A stretch of DNA of 64,000 nucleotides, taken from Gaertneriomyces semiglobifer (lineage: Eukaryota; Chytridiomycota; Chytridiomycetes; Spizellomycetales; Spizellomycetaceae). The notes beneath the pieces are model-generated. The model was not told the DNA's origin. It did no database searches and saw nothing but the letters and a program-made list of their open reading frames with translations. Shown here piece by piece: positions 55,571 through 64,000 of this stretch. Numbering within the stretch: position 1 is the stretch's first letter; the number at the start of each line of letters is the position of its first letter. Where the stretch lies: contig JAHLKF010000019.1 of NCBI GenBank assembly GCA_025558075.1, forward strand, positions 186,001-250,000, written 5' to 3'. The position numbers and the translations under genes were made by a program.

Positions 55571-56045
55571 TGCGATGCATATAATGTAAATATACCAAGA
55601 TGATGATGTGAATGAATTCTGTAATCATTTTTGAAGAAGCTTTCTACCATCAAACGGATGCTTTACTCTGTCAACCAGCTTGCCGCATTACTCAGTTGAC
55701 TTGTTCATGTTGTTATTGGTCGTCGTTCGCATCACTGTCCCAAATATCAGTTTGCTGATTAGATCTGATTACAGACGTGTTATTTTTACCCTTGCGTTTT
55801 TACTTGACATGAAGGTTGGATATCACACCCACACTCACACTCGCAAACGACACTGGCGAAGCAAGCAAGCAAGAAAGCAGGAGATTACTCTCCTTGTCGC
55901 ATACGCAAACGCATCGCAAGAGTAACGCACGCACACACCGACAAGTCAGGACGCAGAACTATTAAGTTCGTGTGTGAACTTGCTCTACCGCCATCACCAT
56001 CGCGGTTTCGGTTATATATTATTTAAAGAAAAAGCACACAGTGGC
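55571..56045. promoter_or_regulatory. Upstream region of the threonine dehydratase gene
   Basis: This gap of 475 bases contains CACACCCACACTCACACTCG and similar CA repeats near 55825-55850 and a GTTATATATTATTTAAAG stretch at 56012-56029. The reading frame of the dehydratase stays open from 55926 to its ATG without another ATG. Confidence 0.4.
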
Positions 56046-58338
56046 ATGGTCTCTGTCACTCCTACTGTGAATGTAAACGGGGCGGCAGCGGGTGCTCCTG
56101 CTCAACATCGTGCAAACAACACCGCTGCCACATCAACCACACCGACAGACGCATCGCAGACATCGCACGAATCCATGGCCACTCAGACATTATTGTCGCC
56201 TCCGTCAGATACCGTCTCCACACAAACCATCCCTCCAGACCCACCGCATCTTATTTCCACGGGCACTTCGACAACCGCAAGCGCTTTCACCAGCACCGCA
56301 GATCGTGGAACAGATGCAGTTCCTCTCAATCCACCACCACCAGCAGCAGTAACAGAGACCGCGCCAGGACTCTCCTTTCCTGATATTAACACCGATGATC
56401 CCATAATGACTTCGACGGGCGGTGAGCCAGAAATTGCCTCTGTTCTCGATGAGCAACGCCCACACATCACTAACGGCAGCTCACCCGTGAACGACACTCT
56501 CCCGTTTCCCGCCACTCCCTCCGTCTTCCCAATTAATGGCCCTGCCCTTTTTCCCAACCCGAACTATGGTTCCGACGTTCACCCACCAAATGATGCTCAC
56601 GATTACCTGCGTCTCATCCTCACCTCCCAGATTTACGACCTCGCTCACACCACACCCTTGCAACCTGCGGTCAACCTCTCCGCGCGTCTGAACAATACCA
56701 TCCTTCTCAAACGTGAAGACCTCCAGCCAGTCTTTTCATTCAAGATTCGAGGCGCTTACAACAAGATGAAAGTCCTGAGTGCCGAGGAGAAGAAAAAAGG
56801 CGTTATTGCGTGTTCCGCAGGCAATCATGCCCAAGGTGTCGCCATTGCTGCGAAAAAGTTGGGTGTCAAGAGTGTTATTGTCATGCCTACTGTCACCCCA
56901 CCTATCAAGTGGCGGAATGTTGAGCGACTCGGGGCTCAAGTCGTTCTCAAAGGAGACGATTTCGATGCTGCTAAGACAGAGTGTGCCAGACTGTGCGAGG
57001 TATGTTATTTTTTATTGTTCTATCACTTTATTACTGGATTATCTGTGCGAGGCCCGATGTTATGCGAGAGCTGTGATCCGAGGTTGTCAGACAACGCCAT
57101 TCAGTATGCCCATCTCATATGCGTTTCTCGAATAGGAACACGGGTACACCAACATCCCTCCGTTTGACGATCCCTATGTGATCGCGGGCCAGGGCACGAT
57201 TGCTCTCGAACTACTTCGTCAGCACCCGACGCTCCCCGCGGCGGTCTTTGTTGCCATCGGAGGGGGTGGCCTCGCTTCCGGTATTGCGTCCTACATCAAA
57301 CGCATTCATCCTCACATCAAACTCATCGGAGTTGAAACATACGACGCCGCTGCCATGACGCATTCTCTCCAAGCTGGCCACCGCATTCAACTCCCGCAAG
57401 TAGGGCTCTTTGCCGACGGCGCAGCCGTCAAAGTTGTCGGTCGTGAATGTTTCCGTATCTGCAGATCTCACATCGACATGACCGTCCTCGTGTCCACCGA
57501 TGAAATTTGCGCAGGCATCAAGGATATCTTTGAAGACACTCGGAGTGTTGTCGAACCTGCCGGTGCTCTCGCTGTTGCCGGCATGAAAAAGTACATTCAG
57601 AAAACCGGGTGCACGGGCGAAACGTTCATCGCCATCACGTCGGGCGCCAACATGAATTTTGATCGCTTGCGCTTCGTTGCGGAACGTGCAGAGATTGGAG
57701 AGAACCGCGAAGCCTTGATTAGCGTGTTGATCCCCGAACGGCCTGGGTCGTTTATGGAGTTGTACAAAACCATCCACCCACGTGCCGTGAGCGAGTTCAG
57801 TTACCGCTTTTCCGACACAGAACAAGCGTGCATTTTCATGTCATTTATGGTGGGCGGCCAAAAAGGCCAAGACCGGGACGCAGAGTTGAGACAGGTCTTT
57901 GAAGCGTTGGAACAAAAAGGGATGAAAGCGCGGGATGCCTCTCATGATGAGTTGGCGAAAAGCCACGCGAGGTACATGATTGGCGGACACTGTCATCTCC
58001 CTGATGAACGGGTGTTTCGGTTCGCGTTTCCCGAACGGCCAGGGGCGCTACGCCATTTCCTTACCAAATTGAACGGCGAGACTGGGCCCGTAAACGATGG
58101 GGAGAAGACGGCGAGACTTGGTAACGGTGTGACGCACTCGCCGAACAGGGAGCGACGCCCGTTGTGGAATGTGTCCATGTTCCATTACCGAAATCATGGA
58201 GACGACGTATCGAAAGTCCTTGTGGGTGTGCAAGTGCCTAAGGACACTGAGGAGGTGTTTGAGGAGTTTCTGCACGGGTTGGGGTATCCGTACGTCGAGG
58301 AGACGGGGAATGAGGTCTATCGGCAGTTCTTGAGATGA
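56046..58338 (+). CDS. ILV1: Biosynthetic threonine dehydratase (threonine ammonia-lyase, ILV1)
   Basis: A 718-residue PLP enzyme that converts threonine to 2-oxobutanoate, the first step to isoleucine. Exons 56046-56999 and 57136-58338 total 2,157 bases; the 136-base intron joins LCE to [23 protein letters not shown]-lysine motif [24 protein letters not shown]; glycine loop [24 protein letters not shown]. Two regulatory ACT-like domains follow ([20 protein letters not shown] and [17 protein letters not shown]). These mark the isoleucine-inhibited type. The first 190 residues are an unusual Ser/Thr/Pro/Ala-rich tail without a clear mitochondrial presequence. A non-ATG start upstream could supply one (see findings). 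Confidence 0.93.
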
Positions 58339-59566
58339 TGGGAACAATTGGATTATTTATTTTATGTTTCTATTACATCGTTTGTGAAGCATAATGCATT
58401 GTTTTTTTTTTTGATCTTAAAAATAATATTGATATTTCGTGTTGTGGCTATTGAACATCCAGAATGCTACTTTGAAAGGTTTTTCTGCTGTACTTTGCTG
58501 AGACTAGCTGCCGCATGTTTTTTTCACGCATAGTTGATGTAACCACATCTCGCATCTGAAAATGGAAAATGCAAAAAAAGGACCGGTACAAACAAACCAC
58601 ACGTTGTTGGACATGCCCGCATCGCTGATCGTTTTAGCAGTTTTGGAAAGTTTTGGCATTCTCCAGATCTTTCTTAATGGACAACCTACAATCTTCTAAC
58701 AGCGAAAAGGGTAAGATATGTGACGAGAAGTATAAGTAGACTTGAGATTGTCATTAAGCCATTTAGAAAGGATCATCATGAGTTTGTGCATTGCCCTTCC
58801 ATGATCTCGTGATCTTATCTCTCTCACCCGAGTAATCAAGCGGACCTCAACATCGAGGCTGGGAACGACTGAAGAGGGGCTAGGAGCTGTCGCGGGTCGG
58901 TGCACAAGCTCTTCGGAAAGCTTGATCACTATGCGGCAGCGGTAGACAGCAAGCGATTATAGTGAGAAAATTAAATTTGAATGTCCGAATTCAAATATTG
59001 GAAAACTTTTTCAGTGTATCAGAACATTACGGCTTGTTTTAAGTATCAAAGTTAGTCTCATTGACTTACAGATTGGTATCCGACTCACAACTACGTGCGC
59101 TTGGAACGCTTCTAACAGTGCGTGTGAAGTAGCGACTACCTGCACTTGAACGCTTGGACACAGGTACCCGGTCAAGGAAGGATTCAAATTTGCCCCGCCA
59201 ACCGAAGAGCTTTGAACTCTCTTGGGCGCCAGAACATCGTAACACTTTCTTCACGCCAGTTCAACGCGACCGTGTGCGTTACGTAATCTAATTATCGATA
59301 TGCACACCTAAAGGCAGATCTCACACGCTCCAACGCTTGATAACCTAGATCCATTATACGAGAAGGTTCCCTCAGAAAGCGGGGACTGTCCCTAGGGGAG
59401 AGGAGTTGCCTATTATGAGTGAGGGGAAGCGACTTGGCCGAGAAGCCAGGTCTTGCTGTGACTTCCGAGAGAGTTGATTACACCGCGTGTAGCCAGGTCG
59501 TGGTGAGTGTGTTGGAACAGAAGACCTATATTCGATAGTAGTGTACTAGAGTAGAAGTTGAATGCC
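58339..59566. other. Intergenic region, 1.2 kb, no recognised gene
   Basis: It holds the 3' flank of ILV1 (T-rich near 58400-58412) and the upstream region of the ATPase gene. Minus-strand frames at 58929-58696 and 59254-59066 have no ATG or family features that would support a gene. Confidence 0.4.
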
Positions 59567-61615
59567 ATGGCTCTGCCTCTGCGTTCGTTAAAGATAACAG
59601 GAAAGCCTCGCAAATGCTTGCCGGTGGGGTTTGAGCTCCAGTTCCGGAAGCTCACCGTCCTGATAGGGGTCAACGGGTCAGGCAAAACGGCAGTCCTTCA
59701 GACAATTATGCAAGTATACGCCAACCGCGTCGGTAATCCCCACTCTAATGACGGTGTCGAGCTAGATCTGGGCTTGGATGATATTGCGAAAGTCAACATT
59801 GCCGCAATGGATAGTGAGAAGGAGCTCAATTACCCGGCAGGCACAAAATCGTTTGATATTTTTGTTCAGCGCGGAAATCTGAATAAAGAGGCCATTTGGA
59901 ATGCCTACTTGCTATGGAGATTGTGGAATATACAACCGCCGGACCATATTACGAGTCAGCCTATTTGGCAGGTATTTGTAGAATGGTTCCCCTCATCCTC
60001 CACCTCTGACGATAACTCGGAGGCTGATATCAAGCGAGGAGCCATGGATTTTCTGGCAAGGCGCATGCGTGATACCCATGTGAGCCATCTCACGACTCCA
60101 CGCTCGACGGTCGAGAAATTGCTCACTCGTACTCAAGAAAGTCCTTCCTTGCCGCATCGCCGCGAGGCTCTTACTCAGCTAAATGAATATCTTCGCGGAC
60201 ACGGGTTCAAGCCAGTTTTCCACGTGGCTAAATGTCTACCAGATGGGGAAAACGGGAGACTGTCAAGTCAACTTATCCTGTTCATGACCAGCAACGGCGA
60301 AGGATACACGGATTATGATCTCAGCGGAGGAGAAAAGATACAGTTGCTATGCTTGCTCTGGCGCCATCCTGAGTTACATGCAGACCACGGCGTGCTGCTC
60401 TTAGATGAGCCCGACGCTCATCTCCACGCAAGCCTATGTAAGGAATTCACACAATCGCTTTTGGAACTCGTGAAACTTCAAAACTTGCAAGTCATTATGA
60501 CTACGCACGATGCGACAACCGCGCTATTACTAGAGTCCGAAAACGATCCAAGCTGCGCCATTTATCGTTTGCAGGCTGGCCAGCAGCCTCAGTTGATAGA
60601 GAAGTATGCGGCTGTGTGCTACCTCGGTGAAAACTTGATGTTCCTCTCCTTGCCAGTATCTTTGGTCTTCTGCGAAGCGCCCTCTGACCGCGACTTCTAT
60701 ACCGAAGTGTTTCTTCGTTTCGCGCACCTCTGCTCGCCAACCAATGCCGCTACTAGGCTCTGGTTTCGCTCGCACGGTCGCAAGGACGCAAATTCTAATT
60801 GTGATCAAGTCGAGCGCCTCGTTGGGAATCTGGCAAATGACGAAAGGCTGCTCGGCGTGAGCCACATCTTTCGCGGTATCATGGACTTTGACAACCGCAT
60901 TGACCGTCGCAGCAATCATTGTATTCGAGCGAAACAACTCGCTACCGGGCAACGCCATTCGTTGGAAAGCTACTGTTTTGATCCTATCGTAATTGCAGCT
61001 ACTTTGCTCAGAAAACATGAAGACACTCCCCAGAGTAAGGAGTTGGAGGAATTGTGGAGCGGCAATGTTGTAAACTTCAGCCCCGATGAGGTAGAAAGTG
61101 TGAAGAAGCTGTTGCATCGCATTATGAAAGGAGGATCACTGGTTGAAGACGATCTACCACTGCTGCAAAAGGTAATTGATGAATGGGGTAAGAAGGTTCT
61201 TGAGAAGCTGGACGAAATTATGGCACCCGACGAGCCGGAAGAAATGGAGGCGCCCGGCGCGTCTAAAGGTGTCTCAGATACTCGGACGAAGAAACAGAAG
61301 GAGATCGCAAAATACTTACACGCTACGAAAAACCGCGAGAGGGTCGCCCCGCTTGCGACTTCTGAAGAGCGTTCCACTCCTATCCCTGTAGAGGTTCTGC
61401 CCTTTGCTACGAAACTGCAATATTCCTCGGCATTGTTGCTCTTGAGGGGCCATTTTCTTGTGGACGTGTGCCGGGAACTGTGGCCGCAACTGGGAAAGAC
61501 CCAAGACGTGCGCGACTTGGCCGCCAAGATGTTACCTCCGTTCAAAGATCTCATTGACATGTTTGAAGCACTGCAGAGCCCCCTGCCTTTAGAGAACACG
61601 GTATCTGAAGAGTAG
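59567..61615 (+). CDS. Intronless AAA/ABC-type ATPase with TOPRIM-like (OLD-type or DUF4435) C-terminal half
   Basis: A 682-residue single-exon protein. Its N-terminal SMC/ABC-like ATPase has Walker A LIGVNGSGKTAVLQ (about residues 31-44), the signature LSGGEKIQLL, Walker B GVLLLDEPDAHLHA and the switch His in MTTHDATT. The second half begins VFCEAPSDRDFYTEVF and then GIMDFDNRID, which matches the Glu and Asp-x-Asp of a TOPRIM nuclease core as in OLD-family or DUF4435 proteins. These are mainly bacterial and linked to phage defence. A charged linker (PDEPEEMEAPGASKG) precedes a helical C-terminus. The absence of introns among intron-rich neighbours suggests transfer from bacteria, a retro-copy or a mobile origin. 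Bacterial contamination of the assembly is unlikely, given flanking fungal genes. Confidence 0.75.
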   Translation: MALPLRSLKITGKPRKCLPVGFELQFRKLTVLIGVNGSGKTAVLQTIMQVYANRVGNPHSNDGVELDLGLDDIAKVNIAAMDSEKELNYPAGTKSFDIFVQRGNLNKEAIWNAYLLWRLWNIQPPDHITSQPIWQVFVEWFPSSSTSDDNSEADIKRGAMDFLARRMRDTHVSHLTTPRSTVEKLLTRTQESPSLPHRREALTQLNEYLRGHGFKPVFHVAKCLPDGENGRLSSQLILFMTSNGEGYTDYDLSGGEKIQLLCLLWRHPELHADHGVLLLDEPDAHLHASLCKEFTQSLLELVKLQNLQVIMTTHDATTALLLESENDPSCAIYRLQAGQQPQLIEKYAAVCYLGENLMFLSLPVSLVFCEAPSDRDFYTEVFLRFAHLCSPTNAATRLWFRSHGRKDANSNCDQVERLVGNLANDERLLGVSHIFRGIMDFDNRIDRRSNHCIRAKQLATGQRHSLESYCFDPIVIAATLLRKHEDTPQSKELEELWSGNVVNFSPDEVESVKKLLHRIMKGGSLVEDDLPLLQKVIDEWGKKVLEKLDEIMAPDEPEEMEAPGASKGVSDTRTKKQKEIAKYLHATKNRERVAPLATSEERSTPIPVEVLPFATKLQYSSALLLLRGHFLVDVCRELWPQLGKTQDVRDLAAKMLPPFKDLIDMFEALQSPLPLENTVSEE

Positions 61616-61901
61616 AGTTCTTTTTGTGTAAAGCAGCATGTCGCATGGACTATTCAAATAAAAGGACGCCCGGACAAATTCAATTATTCTTGATTTGCTC
61701 TTTCCGCCTTGACGCGTTTTTTGTTGTCTCATGGTACCTTCAAAAGCGTCCATGATGCGACTGTTGGGTATGGATCGATCAAGTCCATCGGACAGACAGA
61801 AGTCTTATTTGCATCTGTTCGCCCCTCATCAAGGTATTTCGCATAAAAAGCGCCAGTCTACGTCTAACTATTGCATTTTTCTAATGTTGCTCTAATAAGC
61901 T

Positions 61902-62207
61902 CTACTTGTAATCATTCCGAAGCTGTGCAATGTACTCGTTCTCGTATCCGGGCGGCAAGCGACTCCTTAGCCTGCGTACTTCTTCTTCCAAGTCGCGAAT
62001 GCGGCGGTCCGCGTCCCGATTTGTTGCCTCTGCCTGGAACTTTAACGTTGCGATCTATCATGGTGAAAAGTAAGCGTTGAAAGATGGAACCCACTTGGAA
62101 AGTACGCAAGCAGTTTTTACCTCTGCACCTTGCTGATGTAACGAGGTTTCCAGTCGTTGCATTGTTTGGATGGCATATTCAGGAAGCTCAGAGTGCGTGC
62201 AGCCCAT
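61902..62207 (-). CDS. Small N-myristoylation-type coiled-coil protein (79 aa)
   Basis: Two exons, 62207-62121 and 62054-61902, join in phase 0 (GTAAAA donor, CATGATAG acceptor). They give a 79-residue protein beginning MGCTHSELPEYAIQTMQRLE and ending in a charged heptad helix (DRRIRDLEEEVRRLRSRLPP) and YIAQLRNDYK. Gly-2 and Cys-3 fit N-myristoylation plus palmitoylation, so it would be a membrane-tethered coiled coil. No family was recognised. It is convergent with the ATPase gene, 286 bases away. Confidence 0.6.
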
Positions 62208-63536
62208 GTCAAGCGATCTGGACGGGTTTTACAAGATGAGTTTGTGGTATTCCAAACTCATCCCATAAACGCCGGGCATTTGAGGCTGGAGGCCTACTTT
62301 AAAGTGTTGGACAGGGCTTGAGCTCATTTTGCCACTCTAGATATGAATAGCCCCAGGACCTTCTATTGCACCGTCGGTATTTTACTCGGTTGCTAATGAA
62401 AGGGCCCCTAATGAAGGAGAAAAGGAAAGGCATTCAATTGACAATAACCCGGTCAGGGTAAATCTAAACGCGTCCATGTCGTTCGCTCGGCGGATGACAT
62501 AACTCCGCCGCTGAGCTAAATTCATTACCTCATCACTGCGCCCATCTGGTGTTAGGGTGAGTGACCAGTGACTCCTCCACAAACTTCTCCACAGCGACGA
62601 CCATCGGCGTTCTTCGTCCCGCGAATTGCAAAGGCGAAGGAGGAAACGGGGAATAGCAAAGCGAACGGACGGACGACGAAGGACGAGCAGTTAGGAAGCC
62701 ACGTAGAGAGGCACTATCAGACTGACTCAGGCGGCCCACGGACGGAAAGCTCGACGACGTTCTAGAAGCGACGGACCGATTTTGGTAAAGCACCTGACTA
62801 GCATTCAAAAGGAGGTCAGTTGACGGCCTTTTTTCCCGGGTCATTTTTTACCGCAACCGGATTGGAACACTCTGCCACAACACCCACCTCCCCCACATCG
62901 ACTGTCCATCTGAAAAAGACCTGAAGAGTGTCTAGGTCACTCTCACCCCCTCATCAGAAGACGCTGCTGACTTAGGACATTCATCACCTACTTCATGACC
63001 ACGAGCCTCTGAGGTTTCACGGACAACATCCGCATTTATAACGCAACCCCGCCGGACACTCACTCCACTTACTCTTCATCTCCCGTATCCGAACATTGAC
63101 ATTTCCCATGCCCTTCCGACCCCAACTCATTGCGAACACACGTCGTGCCGAGTCTATCTCTGAACTCATTATCAAGCCTGCTTGGTCTAAACGAGAACTC
63201 TTGTTATCGTCTCAGTGATACGGATATCTTACCGCACTTCGCCTACACCATTTATTGACACAGTCGTCACCCCACCACCAACCCCATATCTGATCTCTTT
63301 CCGCGAATAACTTCCACACCAACCTACTCAATCTTACCTGTTTATGCATCGAGCATAATCACTTCATAGTATATACTTTTTCCGGCCTCTATTCTTTTTC
63401 TCCCACATTTCACATATAATTTTTACTTCATGATGATGTGCAATATCGTTGGCGTCGCTGTGCGCTGCTGAGCTACCAGCTCGGCCAGTTAAACAGAGAT
63501 TGCGGACGTTATTTGCTTCAAGAAATTTTTGGGAGT
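62208..63536. other. Intergenic region, 1.3 kb, no confident gene
   Basis: Minus-strand frames 62844-62533 (SVASRTSSSFPSVGRLSQSD) and 62582-62382 (SYVIRRANDMDAFRFTLTG) could be exons of an unrecognised small gene, but no reliable splice pair was found. TATAAT-like and pyrimidine-rich tracts near 63370-63430 lie upstream of the right-end gene. Confidence 0.35.
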
Positions 63537-64000
63537 ATGTCTGGTAAGAGGGTGATGATGCAACTGTTGAGCGCTCGGAAACATGGTGTTGATCATTATT
63601 TGTCTTTCAGGAGTGGTTGCGATTCGCAGCGCACCTCCACGCGCCAATCCCCGAGTTGACTCGGGGTTTGACGGTTTTGAAATTGACGATTGCGGGACTG
63701 TTTCCGCGAAGATCGACTCTTTGAGCCCTGCTGGTATGTGACGCTCTCACTATTACTTTAAATGCGGCCGCCTTTTATTCAAAGCTCGTGGCGTAGATAC
63801 CATATCCACAATAACAACTACTACCACCATCGCATCACAACTTACCGCAAACGTGGAAATTCCTCATGCACTTCCGCCATCAACAGCTACGGCTCCGACA
63901 GATTTGTTTGCGAGCAAACTGGATTTTGTGGAGAGTCTAGTAGGTTGGTACTCCATTACAACCCCTTGAACTCGAAGAAGCAATCTCCTTTGGAGAGCTG
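63537..64000 (+). CDS. 5' part of an unrecognised multi-exon gene, runs off the window
   Basis: The start ATG at 63537 lies in a first coding exon of only seven bases (63537-63543, ATGTCTG). After GTAAGA..TTTCAG, exon 63611-63733 reads VVAIRSAPPRANPRVDSGFD and GFEIDDCGTVSAKIDS. After GTATGT..GCGTAG, exon 63797-63943 reads STITTTTTIASQLTANVEIP and TDLFASKLDFVESLV. The joins keep phase (1, 1 and 1). Too little is present to name a family. Confidence 0.55.

Noticed and set aside
58696..59254. Minus-strand frames in the ILV1-ATPase gap as genes
   Set aside because: No in-frame ATG at the upper frame, no recognised motif, and no splice pair that lengthens them.
62470..62525. tRNA-like A-box on the minus strand (TAGCTCAGCGGCGGAG)
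   Set aside because: No T-arm/B-box (GGTTCGA) and no closing acceptor stem were found nearby.

Overview
This is nuclear DNA from an intron-rich fungus. Coding regions are broken by short introns (about 54-136 bases) with GT..AG borders and CTRAY-like branch sites. The set of conserved eukaryotic genes points to a zoosporic (flagellated, chytrid-like) fungus. A CCDC87-family ciliary/sperm protein, a three-DM10-domain axonemal protein (EFHC1/RIB72 type) and the katanin p80 subunit sit beside fungal genes such as a choline-transporter-like protein, a SIP3/LAM sterol-transfer protein and a threonine dehydratase. Genus and species cannot be told from the sequence alone.

Layout. 1-39 kb is a dense housekeeping block: CTL transporter (5' end cut off), CCDC87, AVT amino-acid transporter with two 9-base microexons, Vps3844-type (DUF3844) membrane protein, ERCC8/CSA, SIP3/LAM, EFHC1-like, SNRNP40, CIAO1, EFL1, DUS1, KATNB1, NDUFA6, ATG14-like and VPS8. 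Five of these are WD40 or beta-propeller proteins. Many pairs are divergent with short shared promoters (8768-9044, 14195-14831, 18368-18584, 31857-32188) or convergent with short gaps.

39-49 kb is an accessory island that looks different. It holds a trypsin-fold (PA-clan) protease-like gene with Cys where the nucleophile Ser should be, ORF fragments, several long perfect hairpins, a GA-rich repeat tract and a MYND-finger gene interrupted by one in-frame TGA. It also holds a cluster of structured repeats and a SAM + P-loop NTPase + restriction-endonuclease-fold gene of the Crinkler-core kind, whose last codons lie inside a 61-base tandem hairpin repeat. An intron-containing tRNA gene closes the island.

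49-64 kb: a roughly 1,980-residue unrecognised helical-repeat-like protein, a biosynthetic threonine dehydratase with a long low-complexity N-terminus, an intronless 682-residue AAA ATPase with an OLD/TOPRIM-like C-terminal half, a 79-residue putatively myristoylated coiled-coil protein, and the first exons of a gene that runs off the right edge.

The best candidates for an undescribed system are the 39.5-48.5 kb island (Cys-nucleophile PA-fold protein, SAM-NTPase-REase protein, hairpin repeats) and the intronless OLD-like ATPase at 59.6 kb. All assignments come from reading motifs by eye; no database search was run.
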